From contig NZ_LJYX01000016.1 of assembly GCF_001440345.1 (NCBI RefSeq), forward strand, positions 148,080-212,079: 64,000 nt of DNA. Reading direction: 5' to 3'. The position numbers and the translations under genes were made by a program. Positions 37,164-46,144 of the stretch are shown here, piece after piece (positions within the stretch are counted from its first letter, which is position 1; the number at the start of each line of letters is the position of its first letter). The notes under the pieces were generated by a model that was not told the DNA's origin, did no database searches, and saw only the letters and a list, made by a program, of their open reading frames with translations. Source of the stretch: Colwellia sp. TT2012 (GTDB taxonomy: Bacteria; Pseudomonadota; Gammaproteobacteria; Enterobacterales; Alteromonadaceae).

Positions 37164-38363
37164 ATGACTAAAACAACAAATTTCTCTGGCAAATATAACG
37201 TCAACAAATTATTTACCTTTTTCAGTGGCGCTGTTTTTAGCGCGGCGGTTATTCTTACGCCAACGGCTTATGCCATTACCATTATCCCCGATGCACCACA
37301 AATTAATGCCAAAGGTTTTATCTTAATTGATTACACCACAGGTAAAATTATTGCTGAAGAAAATGCAGATACTCTATTAGCGCCAGCAAGTTTAACCAAA
37401 ATAATGACCAGTTATATTATTGGTAAAGAGCTTCAGAACGGTAATATTAAAAACACTGACAAAGTGATGATCAGTGAAAAGGCTTGGGCGAAAAATTTCC
37501 CTGACTCTTCTAAGATGTTTATTGAAGTGGGCACTGAAGTATCGGTTAGCTTGTTAAACCAAGGAATAATCGTTGCCTCGGGTAATGATGCTTGTGTTGC
37601 TATGGCTGAGCATATTGCCGGCAGTGAAAGTGCCTTTGCAGATTTAATGAATGCCCATGCCGAACAACTTGGTATGACCAGCAGCTTCTTTGAAAATAGT
37701 CATGGTTTAGACAGCGACTCACATATGACTACGCCTAGAGATATGGCAACACTAGCTATCGCGTTGATCCGCGATGTGCCAGAAGAGTATGCGATATATA
37801 AACAAAAATCTTTCACCTATAACAATATCAAACAGTATAACCGCAATGGTTTATTATGGGATAAAAGCTTAAACGTTGACGGTATGAAAACCGGTCACAC
37901 ATCCAATGCTGGTTACAGTTTAGTGACCTCAGCAACTAAAGGCGATATGCGTTTAGTTACCGTTGTTATGGGCACTGCAAGTGAACGAGCACGAAAAGTA
38001 GAAAGTAAAAAATTATTAAATTATGGCTTCCGCTTTTTCGAAACCATCACCCCTTATAAAGCCGGTGAAATATTTATTGCTAACCGTGTTTGGATGGGCG
38101 ACAAAGAGAATGTTGACTTAGGCATTATCTCTGATACGCCGATCACTATTCCTCGCGGCCAACGTAAAAATTTAAAAGCAAACTTTGAATTAAACCAACA
38201 ATTAACAGCGCCATTAGCTAAAGGTACGGTAGTTGGTACTTTATTTTTACAACTCAATGATAAAGATATAGCGCAATACCCTCTGGTAACACTGGAGGAA
38301 ATAAATGAAGGCAGCCTATTTAGTCGTTTGGCTGACTATGTAAAACTACAGTTTGCTAATTAA
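37164..38363 (+). CDS. dacA: D-alanyl-D-alanine carboxypeptidase PBP5
   Basis: 399 residues from ATG 37164; a GTG at 37122 in frame would add 14 residues in front of the signal peptide. The signal ends near TAYA. Low-molecular-weight PBP motifs: SxxK (Ser76, APASLTKI), SGN (VASGND), KTG (DGMKTGHTSN). The C-terminal PBP5 domain and an amphipathic tail (FSRLADYVKLQF) attach it to the inner membrane. It trims pentapeptides. Confidence 0.95.
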   Translation: MTKTTNFSGKYNVNKLFTFFSGAVFSAAVILTPTAYAITIIPDAPQINAKGFILIDYTTGKIIAEENADTLLAPASLTKIMTSYIIGKELQNGNIKNTDKVMISEKAWAKNFPDSSKMFIEVGTEVSVSLLNQGIIVASGNDACVAMAEHIAGSESAFADLMNAHAEQLGMTSSFFENSHGLDSDSHMTTPRDMATLAIALIRDVPEEYAIYKQKSFTYNNIKQYNRNGLLWDKSLNVDGMKTGHTSNAGYSLVTSATKGDMRLVTVVMGTASERARKVESKKLLNYGFRFFETITPYKAGEIFIANRVWMGDKENVDLGIISDTPITIPRGQRKNLKANFELNQQLTAPLAKGTVVGTLFLQLNDKDIAQYPLVTLEEINEGSLFSRLADYVKLQFAN

Positions 38364-38410
38364 TTAACGCTCCTTATGGTATAAAAGAAATTATTAATAA
38401 TGAATGAATA

Positions 38411-38437
38411 AAAAAGCCTCTTGATAGAGGTTTTTTT
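38411..38437 (+). terminator. Terminator of dacA
   Basis: AAAAAGCCTCT, loop TGAT, AGAGG then a run of Ts, about 50 bases past the stop. Confidence 0.9.
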
Positions 38438-38593
38438 ATTTTTACCAAGAAAAAATTGCCCCCTTAAACACGACTAATGCTGCCCTAGCAACAAAACGTA
38501 TAAGGCAAAGAATAAAAACAATATCAGCACATGATAATTGATGATAAAATGGCGCTAAAGTAAAAACCTCGCTAGATAAAGAAGTAAATGACT

Positions 38594-38857
38594 ATGAAAA
38601 CCCATTTTGACGAATTATTAGAGTTCCCAACGGTATTAAATTTTAAAGTGATGGGCCTTGCCTGTGACGAATTACCGGACTTGATCATTGCGGAACTACA
38701 AAAGCACACACCCGGCGATTACACGCCCAAAATCAAAGCCAGTTCCAAAGGGACTTATCATGCGGTTTCTATTGCGGTAACCGTTACCAGTAAAGAGCAC
38801 ATTGAAACTATCTATAAAACCTTAATGGCTATTGAACAAGTACGATACGTTTTATAA
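38594..38857 (+). CDS. ybeD: YbeD family protein (DUF493)
   Basis: 87 residues from ATG 38594; an ATG two codons earlier is also possible. Matches E. coli YbeD closely: LLEFPTVLNFKVMG, HTPGDYTPKIKASSKGTYH, and the final IEQVRYVL. A small ACT-like fold protein, often before lipB; exact role unknown. Confidence 0.93.
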   Translation: MKTHFDELLEFPTVLNFKVMGLACDELPDLIIAELQKHTPGDYTPKIKASSKGTYHAVSIAVTVTSKEHIETIYKTLMAIEQVRYVL

Positions 38858-38909
38858 CCCCCTTTAACGCTATCAGTTTTCAACACCCTAGATTAACGAG
38901 GTTTGCCGA

Positions 38910-39617
38910 GTGCAGTCAAATTCAACCGTCGAGCGAGACATTATTAACCTTGCCGACTCATTAGTCATCCGACAATTAGATACCATGGATTACTGCCAAG
39001 TTTGGCATGCCATGAAAAGCTTTACCGATAATCGTGATGACAGCATTGCTGATGAATTATGGTTAGTGGAACACCCTGCTGTTTTTACCCAAGGCCAAGC
39101 TGGCAAAGCCGAACATCTGTTACTACCTGGCGATATTGAGGTAGTACAAGTTGACCGTGGTGGTCAAGTCACTTATCACGGTCCAGGTCAGCTCGTTATT
39201 TATTGTCTGATTAACCTGCGCCGCAAGAAAATAGGCATAAGGCAGTTAGTCACTTTGATCGAAACCAGTATTGTCTCGGCTTTAGCGGATTATAATATTG
39301 CCGCTTATGCCAAAGCCGACGCACCGGGTGTATATGTTGATGAGAAAAAAGTTGCCTCCTTAGGCTTAAGAGTTCGCAAAGGCTGCTCTTTTCATGGCTT
39401 AGCCATCAATGTGAATATGGATTTATCACCTTTTTTACGTATCAACCCCTGTGGTTATGCCGGTCTGAAAATGGTGCAAACTGCTGATTTACAAGGCCCA
39501 CAAGATACCGCTAGTGCAAGTACTGCGTTAGTGAAACATTTAATAAACTTACTTGATGCTAATAATATTAGTTATCAAAGCGGTTTACCAAACGAGAATA
39601 ACACGCATCATGAATAG
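38910..39617 (+). CDS. lipB: Octanoyl-[ACP]:protein octanoyltransferase
   Basis: 235 residues from a GTG start. It moves octanoyl from ACP to lipoyl domains. Active-site motifs: [40 protein letters not shown] (with the catalytic Lys) and [12 protein letters not shown]. Its end overlaps the lipA start by 8 bases. Confidence 0.97.
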   Translation: MQSNSTVERDIINLADSLVIRQLDTMDYCQVWHAMKSFTDNRDDSIADELWLVEHPAVFTQGQAGKAEHLLLPGDIEVVQVDRGGQVTYHGPGQLVIYCLINLRRKKIGIRQLVTLIETSIVSALADYNIAAYAKADAPGVYVDEKKVASLGLRVRKGCSFHGLAINVNMDLSPFLRINPCGYAGLKMVQTADLQGPQDTASASTALVKHLINLLDANNISYQSGLPNENNTHHE

Positions 39618-40596
39618 TGATTTAACCTCAGTAACAAAAACAGCTAATCGTGCCGCTGGCGAAAAATTTCGCGATGCCGATAAATTAGCTCACATTCCAA
39701 TTAAAGTAGTTAGCTCAACAAAAGCGACGATGTTACGTAAACCAAGTTGGTTACGTATCAAGTTACCTCGCTCTAGTGAACGTATTGATGCCATCAAAGC
39801 TAATTTACGTAAACACGATCTGCACTCGGTCTGTGAAGAAGCATCATGCCCCAACTTAGCAGAATGTTTTAATAACGGTACGGCTACCTTTATGATTTTA
39901 GGTGATCTATGTACCAGACGTTGCCCATTTTGTGATGTTGGCCATGGCCGCCCACTACCGCCCAACAAAGATGAACCGAAAAAACTGGCCAATAGTTTAA
40001 AAGATATGGGCTTAAAATATGTGGTTATCACCTCGGTAGATAGAGATGATTTACGAGATGGCGGCGCTCAACAATTTGCCGACTGTGTTAGAGAAATTAG
40101 TAAACAAGCACCCAATACCAAAATAGAAATTTTAGTACCTGATTTTCGTGGTCGTATGGACCGAGCGCTTGAAATCCTTAATCAACATCCCCCTCATGTG
40201 TTTAACCACAACATGGAAACTGCGCCACGCCTTTATACTAAGGTACGCCCAGGCGCCAACTATCAATGGTCGCTAGACCTATTAAAACGTTTTGGTGAAG
40301 CAAATCCAGGCGTTACCACTAAATCAGGTTTAATGGTCGGTTTAGGTGAAACTAACGAAGAAATATTGGAAGTAATGCAAGACTTACGCAACCACGGCGT
40401 AACTATGTTAACCATTGGTCAGTACCTGCAACCGAGTAAAGATCATTTAGCGGTTGAGCGTTATGTTCACCCTGACGATTTTGCCATGTTTGAACGCGCC
40501 GCACACAAAATGGGCTTTGAACATGCGGCTTGTGGTCCACTTGTTCGCTCAAGCTACCATGCTGATAAACAAGCGGCTGGTGAAGAAGTAAAATAA
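39610..40596 (+). CDS. lipA: Lipoyl synthase
   Basis: 328 residues from ATG 39610. Radical SAM enzyme that inserts sulfur into protein-bound octanoyl groups. The auxiliary cluster Cys are in [12 protein letters not shown] and the radical SAM CxxxCxxC is CTRRCPFC; the C-terminal RSSY motif is present (LVRSSYHAD). The earlier in-frame ATG at 39553 lies well inside lipB and is less likely. Confidence 0.97.
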   Translation: MNSDLTSVTKTANRAAGEKFRDADKLAHIPIKVVSSTKATMLRKPSWLRIKLPRSSERIDAIKANLRKHDLHSVCEEASCPNLAECFNNGTATFMILGDLCTRRCPFCDVGHGRPLPPNKDEPKKLANSLKDMGLKYVVITSVDRDDLRDGGAQQFADCVREISKQAPNTKIEILVPDFRGRMDRALEILNQHPPHVFNHNMETAPRLYTKVRPGANYQWSLDLLKRFGEANPGVTTKSGLMVGLGETNEEILEVMQDLRNHGVTMLTIGQYLQPSKDHLAVERYVHPDDFAMFERAAHKMGFEHAACGPLVRSSYHADKQAAGEEVK

Positions 40597-40598
40597 GC

Positions 40599-40623
40599 TT
40601 ATCCAAGCCACCTCAAAATGCGA
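40599..40623 (+). repeat. Solo end of the 313-bp repeat family
   Basis: TATCCAAGCCACCTCAAAA followed by TGC matches the left terminal inverted repeat of the elements at 54382, 55358 and 60225, except that two bases of the TATACCC start are missing. The element body is absent. It sits 3 bases after the lipA stop. Confidence 0.6.
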
Positions 40624-40710
40624 GTTTCAGGATGCGAGCACATACGGCACCGAACAAGTAGGCGTATTTACTTTAGCGTCAGTAACAAAATCAGTTTTTT
40701 CGGGTGAGTT

Positions 40711-40749
40711 AAACAAAGCGTTTAAGGTAAAAGCTTAAGCGCTTTGTTT
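40711..40749. terminator. Inverted repeat between lipA and the HopJ gene
   Basis: AAACAAAGCG (40711-40720) and CGCTTTGTTT (40740-40749) form a perfect 10-bp stem, with a few more pairs inside. It lies between convergent genes and may terminate both, though no T-run follows. Confidence 0.5.
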
Positions 40750-40794
40750 ACAGTAAAGGACACTAACTAAATAGCTTAAACTAGAGGGTTTAAA

Positions 40795-41172
40795 TTACTG
40801 GATTTTCACTACAGGAGTCAGTGCAGTAGAGTTGAACTCAACCTTACGCCAACCACTTTTAATAAAATTACGAATATTACCGTGATCACTGCCCTGAGGG
40901 TTTTGTAAAACGTCCTCATGATAATAACGGCCAAAACACGCCAATGTTTGTTGCTCTGTTAATTCATTTAATTTGGCAAAATAAAATATTTTACAAGAGC
41001 CTTCATTGGTGCCGGCTTCATTAAGAAAATCACCATTACTAAAGGTTACTGGTGTATAACTGTAGTTATCACTGACTACTTGCATCACTTGCTCAAAGGT
41101 CACTTCATCTGAATTTAAGCTCAATTGGCTAAGTAAATGTGCCAAGGTCATGTTTTTCTGTGCGCTAGCCAC
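40795..41172 (-). CDS. HopJ family protein
   Basis: 125 residues from a GTG that overlaps the previous stop (TAGTG). Conserved block: YTPVTFSNGDFLNEAGTNEG, SCKIFYFAKL, TLACFGRYYHEDVLQNP and GSDHGNIRNFIKSGW. This is the HopJ type III effector family (named for a plant pathogen protein), but it is common in free-living marine bacteria with no type III system and none is seen here. Function unknown. Translationally coupled to the DUF2999-like gene. Confidence 0.88.
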   Translation of the reverse strand: MASAQKNMTLAHLLSQLSLNSDEVTFEQVMQVVSDNYSYTPVTFSNGDFLNEAGTNEGSCKIFYFAKLNELTEQQTLACFGRYYHEDVLQNPQGSDHGNIRNFIKSGWRKVEFNSTALTPVVKIQ

Positions 41173-41432
41173 TAAGCATCACCGGCTTTTAATTTAGCTT
41201 TTGCTTCCTCAACTTTAGAGAAGTCTAAGCCTAATTCATTAACAGCCTGCTCAATAAGACCCGGATCTGCCATCACTAAACTCATAATGGCTTGAAGTTT
41301 TTCTGGCGGAATGCCAAGTTGACCAATGAATGCCATAGCCATCATAGGGTTTTCAGTCAGCGCTTGAAACAACTCACTAATTTTTTCATCACTGATATTT
41401 AGTTCTTTTAAAATTTGAATAATTGGGTTCAT
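41172..41432 (-). CDS. DUF2999-like small protein
   Basis: 86 residues, mostly helical, with repeats of the LFQALTENPMMAMAFIGQLG and PPEKLQAIMSLVMADPGLI type. It resembles, from memory, DUF2999 of Vibrio and Shewanella. It overlaps the HopJ start by one base, so they form a two-gene operon. Function unknown. Confidence 0.75.
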   Translation of the reverse strand: MNPIIQILKELNISDEKISELFQALTENPMMAMAFIGQLGIPPEKLQAIMSLVMADPGLIEQAVNELGLDFSKVEEAKAKLKAGDA

Positions 41433-41460
41433 TTAACAATCTCGTATTAGGATATAATAA

Positions 41461-41484
41461 AATACAGAACTTAAGTTCTGTATT
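41461..41484. promoter_or_regulatory. 24-bp perfect palindrome upstream of the DUF2999/HopJ operon
   Basis: AATACAGAACTT followed by AAGTTCTGTATT, with no loop bases, 29 bases upstream of the DUF2999 start. Could be an operator for a dimeric regulator, or a transcript hairpin. The 309-base gap here (41433-41741) holds nothing else I can name. Confidence 0.5.
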
Positions 41485-41741
41485 CATTTTGGGGTATGTT
41501 AACAAATATAACGCTTTGATAAAGATTAAAGAGCACTTATCAAAAAATTGCTTATTCGTTATTATCTATTTAATTTTATCCTGTAGAGTTTGCCTTCCCT
41601 AAAGCCATTTTAATTCCCACTCAAATCCTGCATTTTGAAGTAATTTGGGTATAATAGCGTTGTACCGACCTAGGCTAAATTAAAAAACCTGAGTTAATAT
41701 TAAATCTCAACGCCAACCTTGCTAACTATCTATGAAGAATT

Positions 41742-42281
41742 ATGCCATCAAAATTTAAACCTCTAGTATTGGGACTAGCCAAATTAAAATATTTATCTGC
41801 CTACTCCACACAAGTGCAAACACAAGTTCAGCAAATGCTTGAGCAAAAGAAATTAGCGCAATACTTATTAACTAAATACCCAAATACTCATCAGATAAGT
41901 AATGATAAAGCTTTACGCACTTATGTGATGACATTCAAAAACCAATATTTGAAAAAAACAGCGCCTTTAAGCCAAATAAAATACGATGATAAAATTCATA
42001 TTATTAATAATGCGCTAGGCCTACACAGCTATGTTTCCCGCGTACAAGGTAATAAGCTTAAAAGTAAACATGAAATTCGCATTGGTAGTCTATTTAAAAA
42101 AGCGCCCGAGGCTTTTTTAGCCATGATCGTTGTTCATGAATTAGCTCACTTAAAAGAAAAAGAGCATAACAAGGCTTTTTATAAACTTTGCCAAAGCATG
42201 CTGCCCGATTATCACCAATTAGAATTAGATCTGCGCATTTACCTCACCCACTTAGAAGAATTAGCTAGCATCTCCCCTTAA
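41742..42281 (+). CDS. YgjP-like zinc metallopeptidase domain protein
   Basis: 179 residues, no signal. The zinc site is HELAHLKEKEH (HExxH-like with a third His), as in YgjP/DUF45 and SprT-like proteins. The rest fits the short YgjP-like family seen in Alteromonadales. Substrate unknown. Monocistronic. Confidence 0.82.
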   Translation: MPSKFKPLVLGLAKLKYLSAYSTQVQTQVQQMLEQKKLAQYLLTKYPNTHQISNDKALRTYVMTFKNQYLKKTAPLSQIKYDDKIHIINNALGLHSYVSRVQGNKLKSKHEIRIGSLFKKAPEAFLAMIVVHELAHLKEKEHNKAFYKLCQSMLPDYHQLELDLRIYLTHLEELASISP

Positions 42282-42389
42282 AAGTCCACATTAATAGCGA
42301 ACAGATGACCTAGGGTGATAGTGATGACCAGCAAATGCTATTTCACCCGCTATACTTAAGATTCAGCTAATACTGAGGCTTAGCTAGTT

Positions 42390-43217
42390 ATGGGTATGAA
42401 GTCGATAATATTGTGCTTACTGTTACTGTCCAGCAGTGGTTTTACCGAGCCAGTGCACATTGACCTTCGTCACCGCCCCCCCGAAATGTCGATAGTTGAT
42501 AAAAAGTATTATGGCCCTTTAATCGATATTATTAAGCTTTTACTCCTTGATGCTAACCTAGAGCCGCAATGGTTAGTAATACCTTGGCCAAGAACCTTGC
42601 TCAGAGCTAAATTGGGTCAGGTCGATATCATTCCCCGCCACTCAATGACTGCTGAAAGAGAGCGCTATTTATTACCTATGTTGTTAGGCTACGAACAACG
42701 AAGTATTCATTACTTACTAGCGCCTACTATCAAAAATATAGAACGGTATCACTCGCCCAAACACTTTGGCCCTTTAATTTTTGGTTTATTACGAGGGTCA
42801 TATTACGGACCTTATATTGACAACATCAATACCAAGGTCAGTACCATTTATGCACATGATATTAATCAATTGATGTCATTATTACTGGCTGGCCGTATAG
42901 ATGTAATGCCAATCCAAAATCTAAGTTGGGCTGAAGCGGCTTACCAACAAGTCAGGCATTTATATACTGGGCTACATTATCAAATAGCAGAGTTTAAAGA
43001 GTCCTTTGTCAGTGCTAAATACATCAGTATTCCTAAGCGTTCTCCCTTAGCGACTAGATTCCATCAACTCAATTGCAAATTATTTAAGCTGCGTAATGCC
43101 GGTACCATTGATAGCCTTTACCAAGAGTATGGCATCACGCCCTACCTTCAAATTTTTGAAAATAAAGAAAGCAAGCAGCAACTATCTTCTTGTTTAAAAC
43201 CCCATGTAGAACAATAA
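42390..43217 (+). CDS. Periplasmic solute-binding protein, family 3-like
   Basis: 275 residues with a signal peptide (SIILCLLLLSSSGF). The body fits the amino-acid-type binding fold (GPLIDIIKLLLLDANLEPQW, PWPRTLLRAKLGQVDIIP, AGRIDVMPIQNLSWAEAAYQ). No transporter genes lie beside it, so it is an orphan receptor or a signalling protein. The ligand is unknown. Confidence 0.75.
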   Translation: MGMKSIILCLLLLSSSGFTEPVHIDLRHRPPEMSIVDKKYYGPLIDIIKLLLLDANLEPQWLVIPWPRTLLRAKLGQVDIIPRHSMTAERERYLLPMLLGYEQRSIHYLLAPTIKNIERYHSPKHFGPLIFGLLRGSYYGPYIDNINTKVSTIYAHDINQLMSLLLAGRIDVMPIQNLSWAEAAYQQVRHLYTGLHYQIAEFKESFVSAKYISIPKRSPLATRFHQLNCKLFKLRNAGTIDSLYQEYGITPYLQIFENKESKQQLSSCLKPHVEQ

Positions 43218-43359
43218 AACAACCCATAGCCAAAATGAACTTTATTGCACTTTATTTCGCTAAAGTTCATTATGGCGAAATTATTTACTTCAATTGAAAT
43301 TCCCCACATGATATTCCTGAGCGTGTAGCAGAACGAATTATTACTAGGGAATATTAATA

Positions 43360-43557
43360 ATGAATAAGAGTAGCGAGACATCAGTCCAAGCATCAATGCA
43401 AGCAGTTGCGATAAGTACTAAACAGGTAGAGTCTAGTGATGACTTACCAATGACGGATAAAAGTGAGCAAAATAAAGCCACGTTATCCGCCAATAAGGTA
43501 GAAAAAATGGAGCAAATTGACTTAGATAGCCCAAGTTTTATTCTGGGCTATAACTAG
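43360..43557 (+). CDS. Small hypothetical protein
   Basis: 65 residues, rich in Ser, Lys and Glu, with no hydrophobic segment and no family I recognise. A GGAA lies 11 bases before the ATG. Coding potential is plausible but unproven. Confidence 0.35.
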   Translation: MNKSSETSVQASMQAVAISTKQVESSDDLPMTDKSEQNKATLSANKVEKMEQIDLDSPSFILGYN

Positions 43558-43599
43558 TTGATTTTTATAAATGATGAGGGTTAATAATGAAAAAGCATC

Positions 43600-43643
43600 A
43601 TAGCCGTGCGGAGCATTCGTTGCTCGATTTCCTTAGCGGCTAT
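43600..43643 (-). terminator. Nested hairpin after the tct regulator gene
   Basis: ATAGCCG (43600-43606) pairs with CGGCTAT (43637-43643), and inside it GAGCA / TGCTC closes a 5-nt loop. On the minus strand a short T-run follows. It lies 11 bases after the regulator stop. Confidence 0.5.
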
Positions 43644-43653
43644 TTCAATAGGT

Positions 43654-44373
43654 TTATTTTAATAAGTAATGGCGTTCAGGTCGTCCGACTGTGCCATATT
43701 CAATATCGGCGATAATATCATTACAGCTTAACAAGTACTCTAAATAGCGCCTTGCTGTGGTACGGCTAGTGCCAATACATTCAGACATAGACTCAGCGGT
43801 ATAAGCAGTGCCAGCATTATCACTTAACACAGTACGAATTTTATCTAGCGTTAACGAATCAATTCCCTTAGGTAATGATGCTTGCTCATTGATGATTATT
43901 GCTGGGTTTGACTGACTAATTAACTTACCCTTATTATGAAATAATTCATCAAGATCATCTTGTTCAAAGGGTTGATCAGCACTTAAACGCTCACGGTATT
44001 GCAAATAACGCTTTAGTGTTAACTTTAACCGAGAGAATGCTAATGGTTTTAAAATATAATCAAAGGCACCGTATGACATAGCCTCTTGAATCACTTCGCT
44101 ATCTTTGGCTGCTGTTAACATAACAATACTGATATCAGCGGCACTTAAGTCTTGTCTGACATATTTTAATACGTCCAAACCATTACTATCTACTAAGCTG
44201 ACATCAAGAAAAATAAGTTCCGGCTTAAAGCTGTCAAGTAGGTCTTTTGCCTCAGTGGTATTTTGCGCGATACCAATAACCTCAAAACCCTCTTCATTAT
44301 TAATAGTCTTCGAGATGATGTTAGCAATACGCATGTCATCTTCAACAATCAGTACACTGTTTTTTTTCATCAC
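43654..44373 (-). CDS. CitB/DcuR-type response regulator
   Basis: 239 residues. Receiver domain with acidic VEDD, phospho-Asp in LIFLDVSLVDSNGLDVL, and Lys in FDYILKPLAF. A CitT/DcuR-type helix-turn-helix (AESMSECIGTSRTTARRYLE, then GTVGRPERHYLL) follows. It works with the kinase 56 bases upstream and most likely controls the tct transport genes. Confidence 0.9.
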   Translation of the reverse strand: MMKKNSVLIVEDDMRIANIISKTINNEEGFEVIGIAQNTTEAKDLLDSFKPELIFLDVSLVDSNGLDVLKYVRQDLSAADISIVMLTAAKDSEVIQEAMSYGAFDYILKPLAFSRLKLTLKRYLQYRERLSADQPFEQDDLDELFHNKGKLISQSNPAIIINEQASLPKGIDSLTLDKIRTVLSDNAGTAYTAESMSECIGTSRTTARRYLEYLLSCNDIIADIEYGTVGRPERHYLLK

Positions 44374-44429
44374 CTAATTCACTCCTGTTCGATAGCTACT
44401 TTTAGTTATTATTATTCGTTCTTATTGGG

Positions 44430-46028
44430 CTATTTAGGTATATAAACCGTCATAATGGTACCACCTGTTTTTGCCCGAGTTATGGCTAAAGTACCGTCCA
44501 CTTGATCTAAGCAGTTTTTCACTAAAAACATACCTATGCCATGACCCATGGCACGTTTTGTAGTTTGACCAAAGGTAAAAATGTCTTTAATGGCCGCATC
44601 ACTCATACCGACGCCAGAGTCTTCAATTTCAAAGATAATATCTTCACCCATATCGGTAAACGATAATGTCACTTGAGCCGGTTGCGCTTTATTGCTACTG
44701 GCGGCATCAAAGGCATTTTCGAGTATATTACCGAGTATAGTCACCAATTTTGAGCGTGGTAGCTTACTCGGTACTTGCAACAAACTGCTATCCTTATCAA
44801 TAATCAACTCAATTTTTCGTTCCTTAGCTACATCATATTTACCCAGAATAAGCCCTGCTATTATCGGGTCTGGCACAATGCGCATTAAAAAGGCAATTAT
44901 CTCCTGATAACCTGAATTTTCCACCATAATCAAATCTAAAGCATCTTCATAAGAGCCAATTTGTATAAGACCCCCTATGGTATTTAATTTGTTCGAATAT
45001 TCATGGGTCTGAACTCTTAACATGGTTGAGAACTGTTTTACTTGCGACAGTTTCTCACTTAAATCAACTAGGTCATCTTTACGGCGAAAGGAAACAACCA
45101 CGCCGTGTTGTTTATTACCAATCATTAACGGCGTTTTTGTTAAGATTATCGTCCCAGCTTCAATATCAACTTCTACATCTCGCCATATTCGGGAAGAGTT
45201 ACTGGCAAAAATAAACTGGTAATCGGGTAAGAGTTCATGCACCGCGGAGCCAATTAAGCTCTGCTCGGTAATATTGGCTAAAATCTCAATCGCAATAGGG
45301 TTGCAACTGGTAATAATACCCTGTTCATTAATAACCACCACACCTTCAAGAATTGATTCGAGTACCGCTTTGCGTTCACTATAAACCCGTGAAATCTCCT
45401 CGGGCTCTAAGCCAAATATTTCATCACGATAACGTTTAGCAATATACAAAACCAAACAACAACCGGCGATCAAGGTAATACCAAAAACCCATAAGAAAGT
45501 ATCACGGTAATTACTAATACTGAGCATCATACCGTGCTCTAAATAACCGACCGAAACCAAGCCGATGATGGTACCGTCGTCTAATACAATGGGCGTTTTC
45601 CCACGAATAGATAGCCCTAATGAGCCCTCGGCTTTGGAAATATATGACTGTCCGAGCCTAAGTGCTCTAATATTATCGCCACCTATCATGGCATGGTTTA
45701 TTTTTTTCGGATTAGGGTGAGAATATCGAATACCCTGACTATCGCCAACAACAATAAAAGAGGCGGCTATAGCTTGGCGAATGGGTTCTACATAGGATTG
45801 AATAGGTTGGCTTTGTTTATCGAGCAGCGATTGCTGAATAATAGGATTTTTAGCCAACGTTTGTGCCACGGCAAGTGCTTTTTCACCGAGTTGCTGTTCA
45901 AACTCTTGTTCAAGATAGGCAACGCTGAACATACCCAAAAAAATGATCTGTAACATAACCAATAACACCGACACTAAGGCTAACTTGTTATGCAAGCCCA
46001 TTTTTTTTAACTTATTGGCGATCTTCAT
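44430..46028 (-). CDS. CitA/DcuS-type sensor histidine kinase
   Basis: 532 residues from ATG 46028; a farther start at 46061 is less likely. Two membrane segments (about 15-37 and 170-192) flank a periplasmic sCache/PAS domain carrying the carboxylate-binding pattern RYSHPNPKKINH, then GGD, RAL, and RGKTPI. A cytoplasmic PAS, a CitA/DcuS-type phospho-His region (RVQTHEYSNKLNTIGGLIQ) and HATPase (NILENAFDAAS, DSGVGM, GHGIGMFLVK) follow. The periplasmic motif suggests it senses citrate, another tricarboxylate or a C4-dicarboxylate. It lies next to tctCBA, which would supply the same compound. Confidence 0.9.
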   Translation of the reverse strand: MKIANKLKKMGLHNKLALVSVLLVMLQIIFLGMFSVAYLEQEFEQQLGEKALAVAQTLAKNPIIQQSLLDKQSQPIQSYVEPIRQAIAASFIVVGDSQGIRYSHPNPKKINHAMIGGDNIRALRLGQSYISKAEGSLGLSIRGKTPIVLDDGTIIGLVSVGYLEHGMMLSISNYRDTFLWVFGITLIAGCCLVLYIAKRYRDEIFGLEPEEISRVYSERKAVLESILEGVVVINEQGIITSCNPIAIEILANITEQSLIGSAVHELLPDYQFIFASNSSRIWRDVEVDIEAGTIILTKTPLMIGNKQHGVVVSFRRKDDLVDLSEKLSQVKQFSTMLRVQTHEYSNKLNTIGGLIQIGSYEDALDLIMVENSGYQEIIAFLMRIVPDPIIAGLILGKYDVAKERKIELIIDKDSSLLQVPSKLPRSKLVTILGNILENAFDAASSNKAQPAQVTLSFTDMGEDIIFEIEDSGVGMSDAAIKDIFTFGQTTKRAMGHGIGMFLVKNCLDQVDGTLAITRAKTGGTIMTVYIPK

Positions 46029-46144
46029 CGGTATTTCTTGTAAATAAGCACATAAGAGCATCCATCAATAGTACTTTAAATATAGTTCAGACTGATAAAC
46101 GAAGCAGTATACCATTGCTGCGCTTATCAGTAAAACTAACTCAT

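Noticed and set aside
40795..41172. HopJ gene as evidence for a type III secretion effector
   Set aside because: The family is widespread in bacteria without type III systems and no secretion genes are in the window.
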